Shown here: positions 25,803-34,477 of the stretch, one piece after another
How the letters are laid out: the number at the start of each line of letters is the position of its first letter
Position numbering within the stretch: position 1 is the stretch's first letter
Assembly (NCBI RefSeq): GCF_020514235.1
Contig: NZ_VTLB01000003.1
Coordinates: 186,001 to 250,000 of the forward strand
Direction: 5' to 3'
DNA: 64,000 bases
From: Synechococcus sp. MU1617
Lineage (GTDB): Bacteria > Cyanobacteriota > Cyanobacteriia > PCC-6307 > Cyanobiaceae
The notes under the pieces: model-generated
Database searches by the model: none
The model's input: the letters and a program-made list of their open reading frames with translations, nothing else
What the model was told of the DNA's origin: nothing
Translations under genes and position numbers: made by a program

Positions 25803-26582
25803 TTATTGCCCGACAATCACCGGCGGCGTGCTCCCCCCGCGAATGGGCGGAACCACCTTTGTTTTTCCGTCCCACTTGTCAAGGAACAACTTGTAGAGAA
25901 CGCTGTCATTGAGCGAGCGGGTCAAGGTCTGAAACTTCAGGGCCTCTTGCTCGGCGATCTGTACCTCTGTTTTGGCGCGCAGAAGTTGCTGTTGAGCAAT
26001 TTGCTTCTGCTCGATTGCTGCTCGGTATTCCTCAGCAATCTTCAGGCCAGTGATGTCCAAGCCTTTGACGGCTACATAGTCGAATTTGCTCAGTTCATTG
26101 GAGACGCTTTCTTGTACAAGGGTGGAAATGTTGTTCCAGTCGGTGGCGATGGTGTCGAGTTCATACTTTGAGAACACCGACTTCAGGGATTTCAGCAGTG
26201 ATGGCTGAATCACCCTTGCGTAAATCGCAGAGTCATCGGTGGCAATCGTGCTGTAGATCCTGGGGGCTTCGCCGGGCTTGACCGCATATTTCACTGTGGC
26301 TGTGGCTTCGATCACCTGCAGGTCTTTGGTGAGTGTTGAGAATTTTTCGGGGATGACCTGCGTTCTGACGCTGAAATTGTGGGTCGACTGAATGAACGGA
26401 AGTTTGAGGTTCAGGCCCGGCTCTCTTGGGGTGTCGGAGACTTTTCCAAGGGTGGTGACAACCCCAACTTCACCGGCGGGAACAACGAACACGCTGGAGA
26501 GCAGGGCGATGCCGCCAATGAAGATGGTGGTCATGCCCACCACCGTTTTGGTGATTTGCTCCGGCTGGGGGTTGGATTGCAT
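25803..26582 (-). CDS. Prohibitin-like SPFH/band 7 protein
   Basis: 259 residues. An N-terminal membrane anchor (about 14-35) is followed by an SPFH domain, with VPAGEVGVVTTLGKVSD and PGLNLKLPF at its start. A coiled-coil helix (about 190-225: AIEQKQIAQQQLLRAKTEVQ) ends the fold. Prohibitins form ring-shaped membrane scaffolds, and cyanobacterial homologues (Slr1106 type) are found in thylakoid and plasma membrane. The exact role is unclear. It lies 113 bp after sdhB on the same strand with a hairpin in between, so it may be separately transcribed. Confidence 0.88.
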   Translation of the reverse strand: MQSNPQPEQITKTVVGMTTIFIGGIALLSSVFVVPAGEVGVVTTLGKVSDTPREPGLNLKLPFIQSTHNFSVRTQVIPEKFSTLTKDLQVIEATATVKYAVKPGEAPRIYSTIATDDSAIYARVIQPSLLKSLKSVFSKYELDTIATDWNNISTLVQESVSNELSKFDYVAVKGLDITGLKIAEEYRAAIEQKQIAQQQLLRAKTEVQIAEQEALKFQTLTRSLNDSVLYKLFLDKWDGKTKVVPPIRGGSTPPVIVGQ

Positions 26583-26628
26583 GCTGCTGGCTTGGATCGA
26601 TATTTAAAACAGTAGTGATTCGTTGTTG

Positions 26629-26654
26629 ATCATCAGGAAAAAGTTTCTGATGAT
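26629..26654. terminator. Hairpin between sdhB and prohibitin-like gene
   Basis: An 8-bp perfect stem (ATCATCAG at 26629-26636, CTGATGAT at 26647-26654) around a 10-nt A-rich loop. Without a T-run after it in the minus direction, it could be a partial terminator or operator. Confidence 0.35.
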
Positions 26655-26695
26655 GTCTGGTCTGGTGCACCAGCGATTGTGGTGTTCTTGCGCAG

Positions 26696-27424
26696 TCAGC
26701 TTCTGCGTTCCCGGTGCATCCAGCTAATCCAGTCTGCGGAAATCTCTTGAGGACAGACCGCCTCGCATTCGAGGTTGCTGCTGCAGCTGCCGAAGCCCTC
26801 TGCTTCCATCTGGCGTTGCATGGCGTCGGCGCGGCGGGCCCGCTCCGGTTGTCCCTGCGGCAGCTGCCCCAGGTGCGCCAGCTTGGCGGCCACGAACAGG
26901 CTTGCTGAGGCATTACGGCAGCTCGCGACGCAGGCGCCACAACCGATGCAGGTGGCTGTGCTGAAGGCGCTGGTGGCTTGCTCCCGGCCCACGGGCATTG
27001 CATTGCCGTCCGGGGCCTGGCCGGTGCCTGTTGAGCAGTAACCGCCGGCGGCGATCAGCCGGTCAAAGGCGGAGCGGTCCACCATCAGATCCTGGATCGG
27101 AGGAAAGGCCTTGGCTCGCCAAGGATCCAGGGTCAGCACCTCGCCATCGCTGAACTCCCGCAGGTAGAGCTGACACACCGATGTGGCGGCCCGAGGGCCA
27201 TGGGCCTGGCCATTCACCAGGAAGCCGCAGCTGCCGCAGATACCTTCGCGGCAGTCGTGTTCGAAGCTCACCGGCCGTTCTCCGGAGCTGATCAGTTGTT
27301 CGTTGAGCTGATCGAGGGCCTCCAGCAGGGAGAGGTCGGGGGAGACGTTCTCCAGCCGATGGCTCTGGTAATCACCGGGTTGGTCGGCGCTGCTCTGGCG
27401 CCAGATGCGCAGGGTGAGTTTCAT
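26696..27424 (-). CDS. sdhB: Succinate dehydrogenase / fumarate reductase iron-sulfur subunit
   Basis: 242 residues. It passes electrons from FAD to quinone via three clusters. The [2Fe-2S] ligands are in [10 protein letters not shown] plus a later Cys (TSVC), near residues 59-95. The [4Fe-4S] and [3Fe-4S] ligands are [11 protein letters not shown] and [11 protein letters not shown]. The start ATG overlaps the sdhA stop as ATGA. Sequence style (short N-terminus, [14 protein letters not shown]) is that of type B enzymes with a single di-haem membrane subunit. Confidence 0.93.
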   Translation of the reverse strand: MKLTLRIWRQSSADQPGDYQSHRLENVSPDLSLLEALDQLNEQLISSGERPVSFEHDCREGICGSCGFLVNGQAHGPRAATSVCQLYLREFSDGEVLTLDPWRAKAFPPIQDLMVDRSAFDRLIAAGGYCSTGTGQAPDGNAMPVGREQATSAFSTATCIGCGACVASCRNASASLFVAAKLAHLGQLPQGQPERARRADAMQRQMEAEGFGSCSSNLECEAVCPQEISADWISWMHRERRS

Positions 27425-29340
27425 TTGTAGCTCCGGGTGCTGGGTTGCAGCGCGGTGAACTGCAGAGGTTCGCTGTGGCGGATCGGTTCACCGTCTGCCC
27501 TGTGTTCCCAGGCCGCGATATGGGCGAAGTTCACGTCATCACGTCGTGCTTCGCCCTCGTCACTTTGGTGTTCCTCGCGGAAGTGGGCACCGCACGACTC
27601 CTCCCGGGCTAGGGCATCCCGCAGCATCAGCTGAGCTAGCCCGAAGAAGTCCTTCACCCGCAAGGCTTTCTCCAGTTCGGCATTGGGGCCGCTGGCCTCG
27701 CCGGGCACCCGAACTTCGGCCTCGAATCGCTGTTCCAGCGCCTTCACCTGCTCCAGCCCCTCCCGCAGATCATCGGCATGGCGGCTAATGCCGCAGCGGT
27801 CGATCATCACGCTGCCTAGCTGGCGATGGAAGCTGTCCACCGGGGTGCTGCCATCGCTGTTCAGCAATTGGCTGATGCGGCGGCGGGTGCTTTCCAATGC
27901 CTCGCGGCAAGCAGGGTGATCGGTGGGTACATCCTGCGCCGGGGTGCCAGCCAGCCAGGCCGTAACCGTGGACGGCGCGATGAAGTAGCCATCGGCGAGC
28001 CCTTGCATCAGAGCGCTGGCGCCGAGGCGGTTGGCACCATGTTCGGAGTAGTTCGCTTCCCCCAGCACAAACAGGCCGGGGATCGAACTCATCAGGTGGT
28101 AGTCAACCCAGAGGCCGCCCATGGTGTAGTGGGGGGCGGGGTAGATCCGCATCGGCTTTTTGTATGGATCGTCTCCGCTGATGCGCTCATACATCGTCAT
28201 TAGGTTTCCGTAGCGGGCTGCAATGGCACCTTTGCCTTCAGCTTTGATCGCATCGGTGAGGTCGAGGTACACCGACCGGCCCCCTGGGCCAACGCCCCGC
28301 CCCGCGTTGCAGAGTTCTCTGGCCCGCCTGGAGGCAACATCCCTTGGTGTCATGTTGCCGTAGGTGGGATACAGCCTTTCAAGGAAGTAGTCGCGTTCCG
28401 CTTCGGGAATCGCATCGGGTTGGCGTGTCTCGCCAGGGTTCTTGGGCAGCCAGACCCGCCCGTCGTTGCGCAGGCTTTCGCTCATTAGCGTCAGCTTGCT
28501 CTGGAAGACATCACCACTGGGAATGCAGGTGGGATGGATCTGGGTGAAGCAGGGATTGGCGAACAGTGCCCCTTTGCGGTGGGCCCTCCAGATCGCACTG
28601 GTGTTCGACTTCAGGGCATTGGTGGAGAGGAAGTAGACGTTGCTGTACCCACCGCTGCAGAGCAAAACAGACCGGGCGGTGTGCACCTCCAGTTCACCGC
28701 TCAGCAGATGGCGCGCCACCACACCGCGGGCGACCCCATCCACGGTGATCACTTCGAGCACGTCTCGGCGGGTGAGCAGGTGAACGCGGCCCAGCTCCAC
28801 CTGGCGCATCAAGGCCTGGTAGGCGCCATAGAGCAATTGCTGGCCGGTTTGCCCGCGGGCGTAGAAGGTGCGGCTCACAAGGGCTCCGCCAAAACTGCGG
28901 GTGGCCAGGCTGCCGCCGTATTCGCGCGCGAACGGCACCCCCTGTGCCACGCATTGATCGATGATGCCGCTGCTGATTTCCGCCAGCCGCTGGCAGCCCA
29001 CTTCCCGGGCGCGGAAGTCGCCCCCTTTGAGGGTGTCGGCGAAGAGGCGGCTGACGCTGTCGCCATCCACCGCCACAGAACGTGCGGCATTGATGCCCCC
29101 CTGGGCCGCTACCGAGTGAGCGCGGCGCGGGCTGTCGTGGAAGCTGAGCGCCGTCACCCGGTAGCCCTGTTGGGCCAGAGTCGCAGCTGCGGAAGCGCCC
29201 GCCAGGCCGGTGCCCACCACGAGCACATCCATCTGCCCTTTGCGGAGGGGGCTGATCAGCGGCAGTCCTTCGCGGGTCCTTCGCCAGGCATCGGCGATCG
29301 GACCAGCGGGAATCCTGGGATCAGGCAGTCCGTTCGTCAT
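27421..29340 (-). CDS. sdhA: Succinate dehydrogenase / fumarate reductase flavoprotein subunit
   Basis: 639 residues. It oxidises succinate to fumarate (or the reverse) with covalent FAD. The dinucleotide fold is [12 protein letters not shown] near 41. The FAD-linking His lies in [15 protein letters not shown] near 73. The active-site regions [13 protein letters not shown] and [10 protein letters not shown] (with [18 protein letters not shown]) are intact. Both ends overlap neighbours by four bases (sdhC upstream, sdhB downstream), so the three subunits are probably made in fixed ratio. Feeds electrons from the TCA cycle into the plastoquinone pool in cyanobacteria. Confidence 0.94.
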   Translation of the reverse strand: MTNGLPDPRIPAGPIADAWRRTREGLPLISPLRKGQMDVLVVGTGLAGASAAATLAQQGYRVTALSFHDSPRRAHSVAAQGGINAARSVAVDGDSVSRLFADTLKGGDFRAREVGCQRLAEISSGIIDQCVAQGVPFAREYGGSLATRSFGGALVSRTFYARGQTGQQLLYGAYQALMRQVELGRVHLLTRRDVLEVITVDGVARGVVARHLLSGELEVHTARSVLLCSGGYSNVYFLSTNALKSNTSAIWRAHRKGALFANPCFTQIHPTCIPSGDVFQSKLTLMSESLRNDGRVWLPKNPGETRQPDAIPEAERDYFLERLYPTYGNMTPRDVASRRARELCNAGRGVGPGGRSVYLDLTDAIKAEGKGAIAARYGNLMTMYERISGDDPYKKPMRIYPAPHYTMGGLWVDYHLMSSIPGLFVLGEANYSEHGANRLGASALMQGLADGYFIAPSTVTAWLAGTPAQDVPTDHPACREALESTRRRISQLLNSDGSTPVDSFHRQLGSVMIDRCGISRHADDLREGLEQVKALEQRFEAEVRVPGEASGPNAELEKALRVKDFFGLAQLMLRDALAREESCGAHFREEHQSDEGEARRDDVNFAHIAAWEHRADGEPIRHSEPLQFTALQPSTRSYK

Positions 29341-29963
29341 GCCAACCCTCCGAGGGCCAGTCCCAGACTGATCAGCAGGAAGCCTCCACCGATCCCTGAC
29401 GCCAAGAGCCGACCCCCCGAACGGATGCTTGAGCCGTTAGCCGGGGTCAGTAGACCCAGGTTGCGGTGTGCTGCTTCAGTGCCATGCAGTAGGTGCAGGC
29501 CGATGGCCAGGCTTCCGGCGGCATAGATCACCAGGCTGATCGGGTGCTGCAGCACCTGCTGCAGCACCTCTCGTTCCAATCCATCGGCTGGGCGTGACCA
29601 GCGCAGTTGCTGCAGGTGCAGGGCCAGAAATCCCAATGTGACCACACCGGCAGCAACCTTGCTGCGGCTGGCAAGCGCCTGGAGCGGTTGACCGCGACGG
29701 CTGTTCAGCGCAGCTGTGTTTCCAGCACCCCGATTCCGTAGCGTTTTGGCGACGGTGAAGCTCAAATGCACGGCTGTGGTGGCGGCCAAGCTGACTTCCA
29801 GCCCGGGCAGCCATGGCTGGTGATGAAGGGCCGTGGCGTAATGCTCGAACTGCACCGGTGCGATCAGGGCCGGCAATAAACCGGCCAGATGAACCACAAG
29901 AAAAAGCACCAGCAGCAACCCGCTGAGGGCCGATCCAATGCGCATCACGGTTGGCACCTGCAT
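29337..29963 (-). CDS. sdhC: Succinate dehydrogenase cytochrome b558 subunit
   Basis: 208 residues, about five membrane helices, the di-haem anchor of type B succinate:quinone reductases. Several His suitable as haem ligands sit at helix ends: [24 protein letters not shown] and [12 protein letters not shown]. The ATG at 29961-29963 shares one base with the bestrophin stop (TGATG); a TTG one codon earlier is also in frame. The TGA overlaps the sdhA ATG. Genes run bestrophin, sdhC, sdhA, sdhB without gaps. Confidence 0.9.
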   Translation of the reverse strand: MQVPTVMRIGSALSGLLLVLFLVVHLAGLLPALIAPVQFEHYATALHHQPWLPGLEVSLAATTAVHLSFTVAKTLRNRGAGNTAALNSRRGQPLQALASRSKVAAGVVTLGFLALHLQQLRWSRPADGLEREVLQQVLQHPISLVIYAAGSLAIGLHLLHGTEAAHRNLGLLTPANGSSIRSGGRLLASGIGGGFLLISLGLALGGLA

Positions 29964-30907
29964 CAATCCCAGAACACAGGGTTCCGGGTGGGACGATACC
30001 TGCCGTAGTCGAGTTCTCTCGGCATCAGGTCTTCACTAATTCCCACGCAGATCGTATTCAGGGGCATCGAAAAGCTGCTGCCGTCTTGATCGAAAGGCCC
30101 TTCCACATAGGCCCCGATCCGCTCAGCAATCAGGAACCCGAAAAACAGCAGAATTCCAGTCAGTCCTGAACCCTGGCTTTCAAACGACAGCAGCAGTTGG
30201 GTACCGAACACCCAGTTGATCACCCGAACAAAGAGGTCATAGGGCGGTGGAATCGGGGTGTTGCGGATCCGTTCGAGACCACCGACGGCATCGGTCATGG
30301 CATCACTGATCTCCAGTAAATGGTTCCGCCCTCGCTCGCTGATCCACTGATCCTCGGCCAGTTTCTGAATGCCCATCATTCTTTGAACTGAAAGACTTCG
30401 AACTGTGCTGTCGGCTGGCAGTGCGAGTTGATCCAGCAGTTGTTGTCGCATCAGCTGCAGATCCGGATGCCAGAAGTTGCGCAACTGAAAGTTCAATTGC
30501 CAAACGATGGCCACCTGAAGCTGAACCAACTGCTGTGTTCGTGAACTGCGCCATTGCTGCTCGTTGAGCAACCCGCGCAGGCCGTCAGCCCAAGTTCGGC
30601 TTTTGTTCACAACCGTTCCCCATAGTGTTCGCGCTTCCCACCACCGGCTGATGGCTTGGGTGTTGCGGAAACCGATGAAGATCGACATGGCGATGCCCAA
30701 TACCGCCACTGCCTTCGTGCTGAGCAACCAGTCTTTGAGGTGAATATCGAGTGGGATCAGCACGGCACTCATCAGCACCAACATCCCCAGATCCCACTTC
30801 GCTCGCTTCACCAGTTGCAACGCCACCCGCCAGTAGTCGCGTTGGTTCGTTGCTGCTGGGTTCCCGTAGCTGCCGATGAGTGGCGTGAGTCTTTGCCGTT
30901 GCGTCAT
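29963..30907 (-). CDS. Bestrophin-family channel
   Basis: 314 residues from ATG 30907 (a GTG at 30919 adds four). Bacterial bestrophins are pentameric ion channels; some conduct chloride, others cations. Family marks: membrane helices near 35-85 with IFIGFRNTQAISRWWEARTLWG, the conserved pore-side pattern, then IPPPYDLFVRVINWVFG, and the late EGPFDQDGSSFSMPL-N motif (the acidic cluster that binds calcium in animal bestrophins). The stop shares one base with the sdhC start, an unexpected operon partner. The pLGIC gene is divergent with about 75 bp between, so a shared regulatory region is likely. Confidence 0.9.
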   Translation of the reverse strand: MTQRQRLTPLIGSYGNPAATNQRDYWRVALQLVKRAKWDLGMLVLMSAVLIPLDIHLKDWLLSTKAVAVLGIAMSIFIGFRNTQAISRWWEARTLWGTVVNKSRTWADGLRGLLNEQQWRSSRTQQLVQLQVAIVWQLNFQLRNFWHPDLQLMRQQLLDQLALPADSTVRSLSVQRMMGIQKLAEDQWISERGRNHLLEISDAMTDAVGGLERIRNTPIPPPYDLFVRVINWVFGTQLLLSFESQGSGLTGILLFFGFLIAERIGAYVEGPFDQDGSSFSMPLNTICVGISEDLMPRELDYGRYRPTRNPVFWD

Positions 30908-30981
30908 CTCCAATTCCACCGCAGCAGTGGTGTCTCCTGTTCAACGTTGTCATGGTGGGGAGGTTGTGAACGCTTGCTGGC

Positions 30982-32025
30982 GTGAGGGTGTCGTCCCGTC
31001 CCTGGAGATGGCGGCTTGTCTGGGTTGCTCTGACCTGCGCGCTCACCTTGTCGATTGCGCAGTTGGGCTGGGGCGCCAAGGCTGCTGTTGACCCGAGGCC
31101 CTCTCCAATCGACTGGGGGACGGCCCCGGTTGAGGTGATTGAACCGGAAAGCCCGCCGCTTCGGATCGGCGCCTACATCACCAACATCAGCGATATCGAT
31201 CTGCTGGATGACCAGTTCTCCGTGGAGATGTTGCTGTGGACCACCTGGACTGGTGAGCCGCAAGACGACCCCAGTGATCAGCTGATGATCCTGAACGGTA
31301 TTTATGACGGCGACATCCAGCGTTTTGAACGGGTCAGCCATGAGCAAACCGCGGCCGGCTCATGGAATCTCTACCGGGTGCGTTCGGCCGTGGTCAAACG
31401 CTGGCGGCTGCAGCGCTATCCCTTTGACGACCAGATGCTGCATGTCCAGATCGGTCTGGCTGATCCGTTGGCTGCAGTGAACCTTGACGTTGACGATCCC
31501 GATCCATTTGCGGTGTCTCCAGGTCTCGTGTTGCCGGGTTGGACGCTTGAGCAGCCCGGTGCTTATGCCTCAAGCGTCAGCTTGATGAGTGAGCTTGGTC
31601 GCCCTTTGGGCGATGGAGAGGTGATTCGTCGTCAACCGGCCGTGTCACTGGATGTGCTGATCCGGCGCCGCAGCCTCCTGTACGTGGCACCGGACTTTTT
31701 GGGCTACATGCTCGCCGTTGGGTTGTGCTGCATGAGTTTGATGATTACCCACAGCCGGGATGATTTGATCTTGGCGTCTGTGGTGTCAGCGGGCGGCAAT
31801 TTTGTCTACGTCGCCGGGAAGTTGCCGGTCACCGCCATGGCGGGCTTCATCGGACATCTGCAGCTGATTATTTTCCTCGGAATTTTGTACGTGGTAGCAG
31901 CGGATGAGTTGATTGATAGTCATCTGATTGTTCTCAACGAGCGCGTCTCCCAGGTTTTGCGTGTGTTGTTGTTGCCCAGTTATGTCGGCTTCACGCTTCT
32001 CGCCATTTTCTTGATCATTCCGTGA
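30982..32025 (+). CDS. Pentameric ligand-gated ion channel (Cys-loop receptor-like) homologue
   Basis: 347 residues from GTG. A signal peptide (about 1-35) precedes a beta-sandwich ligand-binding domain: GAYITNISDIDLLDDQFSVE and LLWTTW near 62-89 fit the first strands, and RLQRYPFDDQ (142-151) is the loop that in animal receptors carries the Cys pair; here, as in other bacterial members, the Cys are absent. Four helices follow: M1 about 232-256, M2 about 261-279, M3 about 287-308, M4 about 324-346. M2 begins SRDDLILASVVS and is followed by the conserved KLP turn, as in GLIC. Acidic residues at the cytoplasmic mouth suggest cation selectivity. The TGA overlaps the start of the solute-binding protein gene. 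Confidence 0.88.
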   Translation: MRVSSRPWRWRLVWVALTCALTLSIAQLGWGAKAAVDPRPSPIDWGTAPVEVIEPESPPLRIGAYITNISDIDLLDDQFSVEMLLWTTWTGEPQDDPSDQLMILNGIYDGDIQRFERVSHEQTAAGSWNLYRVRSAVVKRWRLQRYPFDDQMLHVQIGLADPLAAVNLDVDDPDPFAVSPGLVLPGWTLEQPGAYASSVSLMSELGRPLGDGEVIRRQPAVSLDVLIRRRSLLYVAPDFLGYMLAVGLCCMSLMITHSRDDLILASVVSAGGNFVYVAGKLPVTAMAGFIGHLQLIIFLGILYVVAADELIDSHLIVLNERVSQVLRVLLLPSYVGFTLLAIFLIIP

Positions 32026-33110
32026 CTGAACCATCCCGTACCGAGATCACGGAGTCGCAGGTCAAGGGGCTCTGGGCGCTTGTTAACGCTTCGCTGACGC
32101 TGTTGATCATGCTTCTGGGGGGGCTGTTGATTCAGCCTCGGTTGTCGGAACGCCGAGAGGTGTTGGATGACCGCTACGTCCTGACTGCAGATGAAGTAGC
32201 AGCACTGCCGCAAGGCACGCTTCCCGTGGTCTTGGATCGGCGCCTTGGTCAGGATCAACATGACTTTCGGTATCGCTTGCTGAAGCTGGTGCTTGAGCGC
32301 AGTGACACACCCTTTGCCCTGGGCTTCAGTGCTGCAGTGCAGCCTCAGGATGAGGCGATTGCGGCTCTCGCGGAGGGGCAAAAGGCTAGTCGGCGTAACC
32401 CCCTGCGGCTCTCGGTTGGTGTCTACGGAGCTGGCCCGGATTTGAACCGTCGTCTTCGGGCGGTGCCCATTCCGGTGATGGGTGGAGTCCTCGGGCTGCG
32501 GGCTGGATGGACCAATCAGGCATCCCTGGCCGAACTGCAAACGATTCGCAGCCTTCAGGACCTTCAACGCATCGTTTTGGTTCAAGGACTGGGCTGGAGT
32601 GATATTGAGATTTTTGATCGTGCTGGCCTACGCACCTACACCGCACGGTCGGAAAAATTGCTGCGCTTGGTGAATGACAACCGGGTGCAGTTGTTTCCCC
32701 GTGGTGTGGCGGAACTTGAAGCCGAGGATTCTGTTGTGACGTCGTTGTATCCGCAGATGCTTCTTGATCCCCATCTGTTGATTGTTTACCCCTTTGCGGG
32801 TTTCTTCTATGTGGCTCCAGAGAACACAGAGCTGGCGGCCGCGATTCAGACCGGTTTTGAACGGGTGATCGCTGATGGCTCGTACAAGCGCCTTGTTGAA
32901 GAAGCGATCATGACGCCCTGGTTAAAGCACCAGCTCAAACTGCGGTCGCGAAGGATTCTGGTGCTCCAGAATCCTGAGGTGGCTGAAGTGTTGGCTGATG
33001 TAAATCCAGGGCACTGGATTGTTCCCTGGAACGATCTTCTTAGCGGCCGGATCACCAGCGGTAATGATCTCTGCTCGTCTTCAGGATTGAAGGAGCTATG
33101 TGCTGATTAA
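32022..33110 (+). CDS. Membrane-anchored solute-binding-like protein, coupled to the pLGIC gene
   Basis: 362 residues. An N-terminal helix (about 17-38, WALVNASLTLLIMLLGGLL) with no cleavage site would anchor the protein with its bulk in the periplasm. The rest resembles a family 3 extracellular solute-binding protein: LRLSVGVYGAGPDLN, IPVMGGVLGLRAGW, TIRSLQDLQRIVLVQGLGWSD (domain crossover), TYTARSEKLLRLV, and VYPFAGFFYVAPEN near the end of the second lobe. No transport permease is nearby. The start overlaps the pLGIC stop by four bases (GTGA), so the two are probably made together. A receptor pair sensing a small ligand is the natural hypothesis. Confidence 0.72.
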   Translation: MTEPSRTEITESQVKGLWALVNASLTLLIMLLGGLLIQPRLSERREVLDDRYVLTADEVAALPQGTLPVVLDRRLGQDQHDFRYRLLKLVLERSDTPFALGFSAAVQPQDEAIAALAEGQKASRRNPLRLSVGVYGAGPDLNRRLRAVPIPVMGGVLGLRAGWTNQASLAELQTIRSLQDLQRIVLVQGLGWSDIEIFDRAGLRTYTARSEKLLRLVNDNRVQLFPRGVAELEAEDSVVTSLYPQMLLDPHLLIVYPFAGFFYVAPENTELAAAIQTGFERVIADGSYKRLVEEAIMTPWLKHQLKLRSRRILVLQNPEVAEVLADVNPGHWIVPWNDLLSGRITSGNDLCSSSGLKELCAD

Positions 33111-33112
33111 CT

Positions 33113-33141
33113 GTGCACTGAATCAGGCCGATTCAATGCGC
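33113..33141. terminator. Hairpin between solute-binding gene and tRNA-Thr
   Basis: GTGCACTGAATC (33113-33124) pairs with GATTCAATGCGC (33130-33141): 12 positions with one mismatch and one G-T pair, loop AGGCC. It begins two bases after the stop codon and separates converging units. Confidence 0.5.
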
Positions 33142-33153
33142 CACTGCTGAAAA

Positions 33154-33226
33154 AGCCGATGACCTGACTTGAACAGGCGACCCACGCTTTACGAAAGCGT
33201 TGCTCTACCGGCTGAGCTACATCGGC
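33154..33226 (-). tRNA. trnT-CGU: tRNA-Thr (anticodon CGT)
   Basis: 73 nt on the minus strand. The acceptor stem GCCGATG pairs with CATCGGC, discriminator T. The D-arm AGCTCAGCCGGTAGAGC is canonical. The anticodon stem CGCTT/AAGCG holds the loop TTCGTAA, giving CGT. The T-arm reads CCTGTTCAAGTCAGG. CCA is not encoded. Confidence 0.94.
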
Positions 33227-33269
33227 GACAGTTTCAATTTAACATTTGCTCTGAATCCAACTTGGACGA

Positions 33270-33542
33270 TTGTCCGATAAATCCCGCCCAAAATCTGGCT
33301 TGGATCCGGCGTTGAGGGAACGCTTGCTCAAGGAGTCACAGACCCCCTGGCGTGGGCTCAGACGGTTGGTCTGGTTCGCTCTCTTCGCTTCCGCTGGACT
33401 CGGCCTGTTCACGATGGTTTTTCGTGCTTCCGCCGGGGGCACTGTCGACCTGTCTGATTTCGGGATCCAGAGCGGTGCTCTTCTGCTCTTCTCCGGGCTG
33501 CTCTGGTTCGACCGGAATAGAGGCAGCAGCAGCGACGGTTGA
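33270..33542 (+). CDS. DUF3493 family membrane protein (Lpa3-like)
   Basis: 90 residues. A basic N-terminus and the conserved block LRERLLKESQTPWRGLRRLVWFALFASAG (start to end about 16-44, here in two pieces) lead into two membrane helices separated by a short loop (TVDLSDFGIQ). The family occurs in cyanobacteria and plastids; the plant member LPA3 assists photosystem II assembly. The gene's last 207 bp overlap the 3' end of the opposite-strand gene that ends at 33336. Confidence 0.82.
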   Translation: MSDKSRPKSGLDPALRERLLKESQTPWRGLRRLVWFALFASAGLGLFTMVFRASAGGTVDLSDFGIQSGALLLFSGLLWFDRNRGSSSDG

Positions 33543-34463
33543 TTCCGAGGGGGCTGGGGGCTTTGCGTTTTGTTCTTCATCTCTATCGGCATCATCCACA
33601 CCGATGTCTTCAGATGCATCGTTTTGGGCCTCTGCATCGACGGTGGCCGGTGCTTCGGCCTCAGCCTCCTCAGATACCTCAGCTGGCACCTGATTGATGG
33701 CTGAGCGCTCTTCGTCTGTATCTTCGTTTTTAGAAATGTCGTCGTCGCTGACATTTTCAGTGCTTGTCTCTTCAGCGCTTGCTTGACCAGTGCTGTCGTC
33801 CGTTTCCGGCTCGGCGACTTCCACCTTTATGGCCTCCTCGGCCCCTTGCTTGCTCGGCATTACTGCAGGCTCCGGCCATTCCAGGGCAGGAAGGTTGAGC
33901 AATTGCAGGCCAAGGCTGGTGCGTTGCGTTGCAACAGCGTCAGCACGAAAAGCCGAATCGGCAGGGGCAGCCGTTGCGCCCGAAGCCAACAACTGTGTTG
34001 CAGCTTGAACCAGCTGCTGCACTTGCCAGACCATCAAGGCCAGCAATGGACTTACCAGCAGCAGGGTGACCAGGCGGGATTGCCCCGAAACCGGGGAAAA
34101 CTCACTCGCCAGCACGGCTGAATCATCCAACCACCAGAGCACGGGCAGCAGGATGACTGCGGTGATCACCACGGCGACGCGGCTGCTCAGGCCGCCGTGA
34201 GATGCACTGATGCGGAGTTGATCGCCCTTGCGGCTGGCCAGCGGCTGACGCACCAACAGCAGTGACCCCCAGTCGGCGGGGCGTCGCCACAACGCGACGG
34301 CTGGGGCCAATACCCCGACGCCCCAGATCAGAAATCGCTCCACACCAGGCACGGGGCCTGGGTCCGCACCGGCCAGGACCAGGCGGATCAGCAGCAGCTC
34401 CAGGGGGATGGCTCCAAGAGCCAGGCACTGAAGCCAGAGCAGGGGCTCGCTGCGGGGCTGCAC
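33336..34463 (-). CDS. Low-complexity tail membrane protein (convergent overlap with DUF3493)
   Basis: 375 residues. The N-terminal 155 residues hold about four membrane helices (LLWLQCLALGAIPLELLLIRL, split; FLIWGVGVLAPAVALW; VVITAVILLPVLWW; LVTLLLVSPLLALMV). From about 205 to the end it is a long acidic Glu/Asp/Ser/Ala-rich tail without hydrophobic patches. The last 69 codons lie opposite the coding part of DUF3493, so the tail there is shaped by the other gene. The pattern matches a cyanobacterial family I recall as low-complexity tail membrane protein, noted for colliding with a neighbour. Function unknown. Confidence 0.72.
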   Translation of the reverse strand: MQPRSEPLLWLQCLALGAIPLELLLIRLVLAGADPGPVPGVERFLIWGVGVLAPAVALWRRPADWGSLLLVRQPLASRKGDQLRISASHGGLSSRVAVVITAVILLPVLWWLDDSAVLASEFSPVSGQSRLVTLLLVSPLLALMVWQVQQLVQAATQLLASGATAAPADSAFRADAVATQRTSLGLQLLNLPALEWPEPAVMPSKQGAEEAIKVEVAEPETDDSTGQASAEETSTENVSDDDISKNEDTDEERSAINQVPAEVSEEAEAEAPATVDAEAQNDASEDIGVDDADRDEEQNAKPPAPSESTVAAAASIPVEPEQPGEEQKSTALDPEIRQVDSAPGGSTKNHREQAESSGSEESEPDQPSEPTPGGL

Positions 34464-34477
34464 GATCGCTTGCGGGG

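Noticed and set aside
28534..29526. 330-codon plus-strand frame opposite sdhA
   Set aside because: Antisense shadow of a conserved gene with no recognisable fold.
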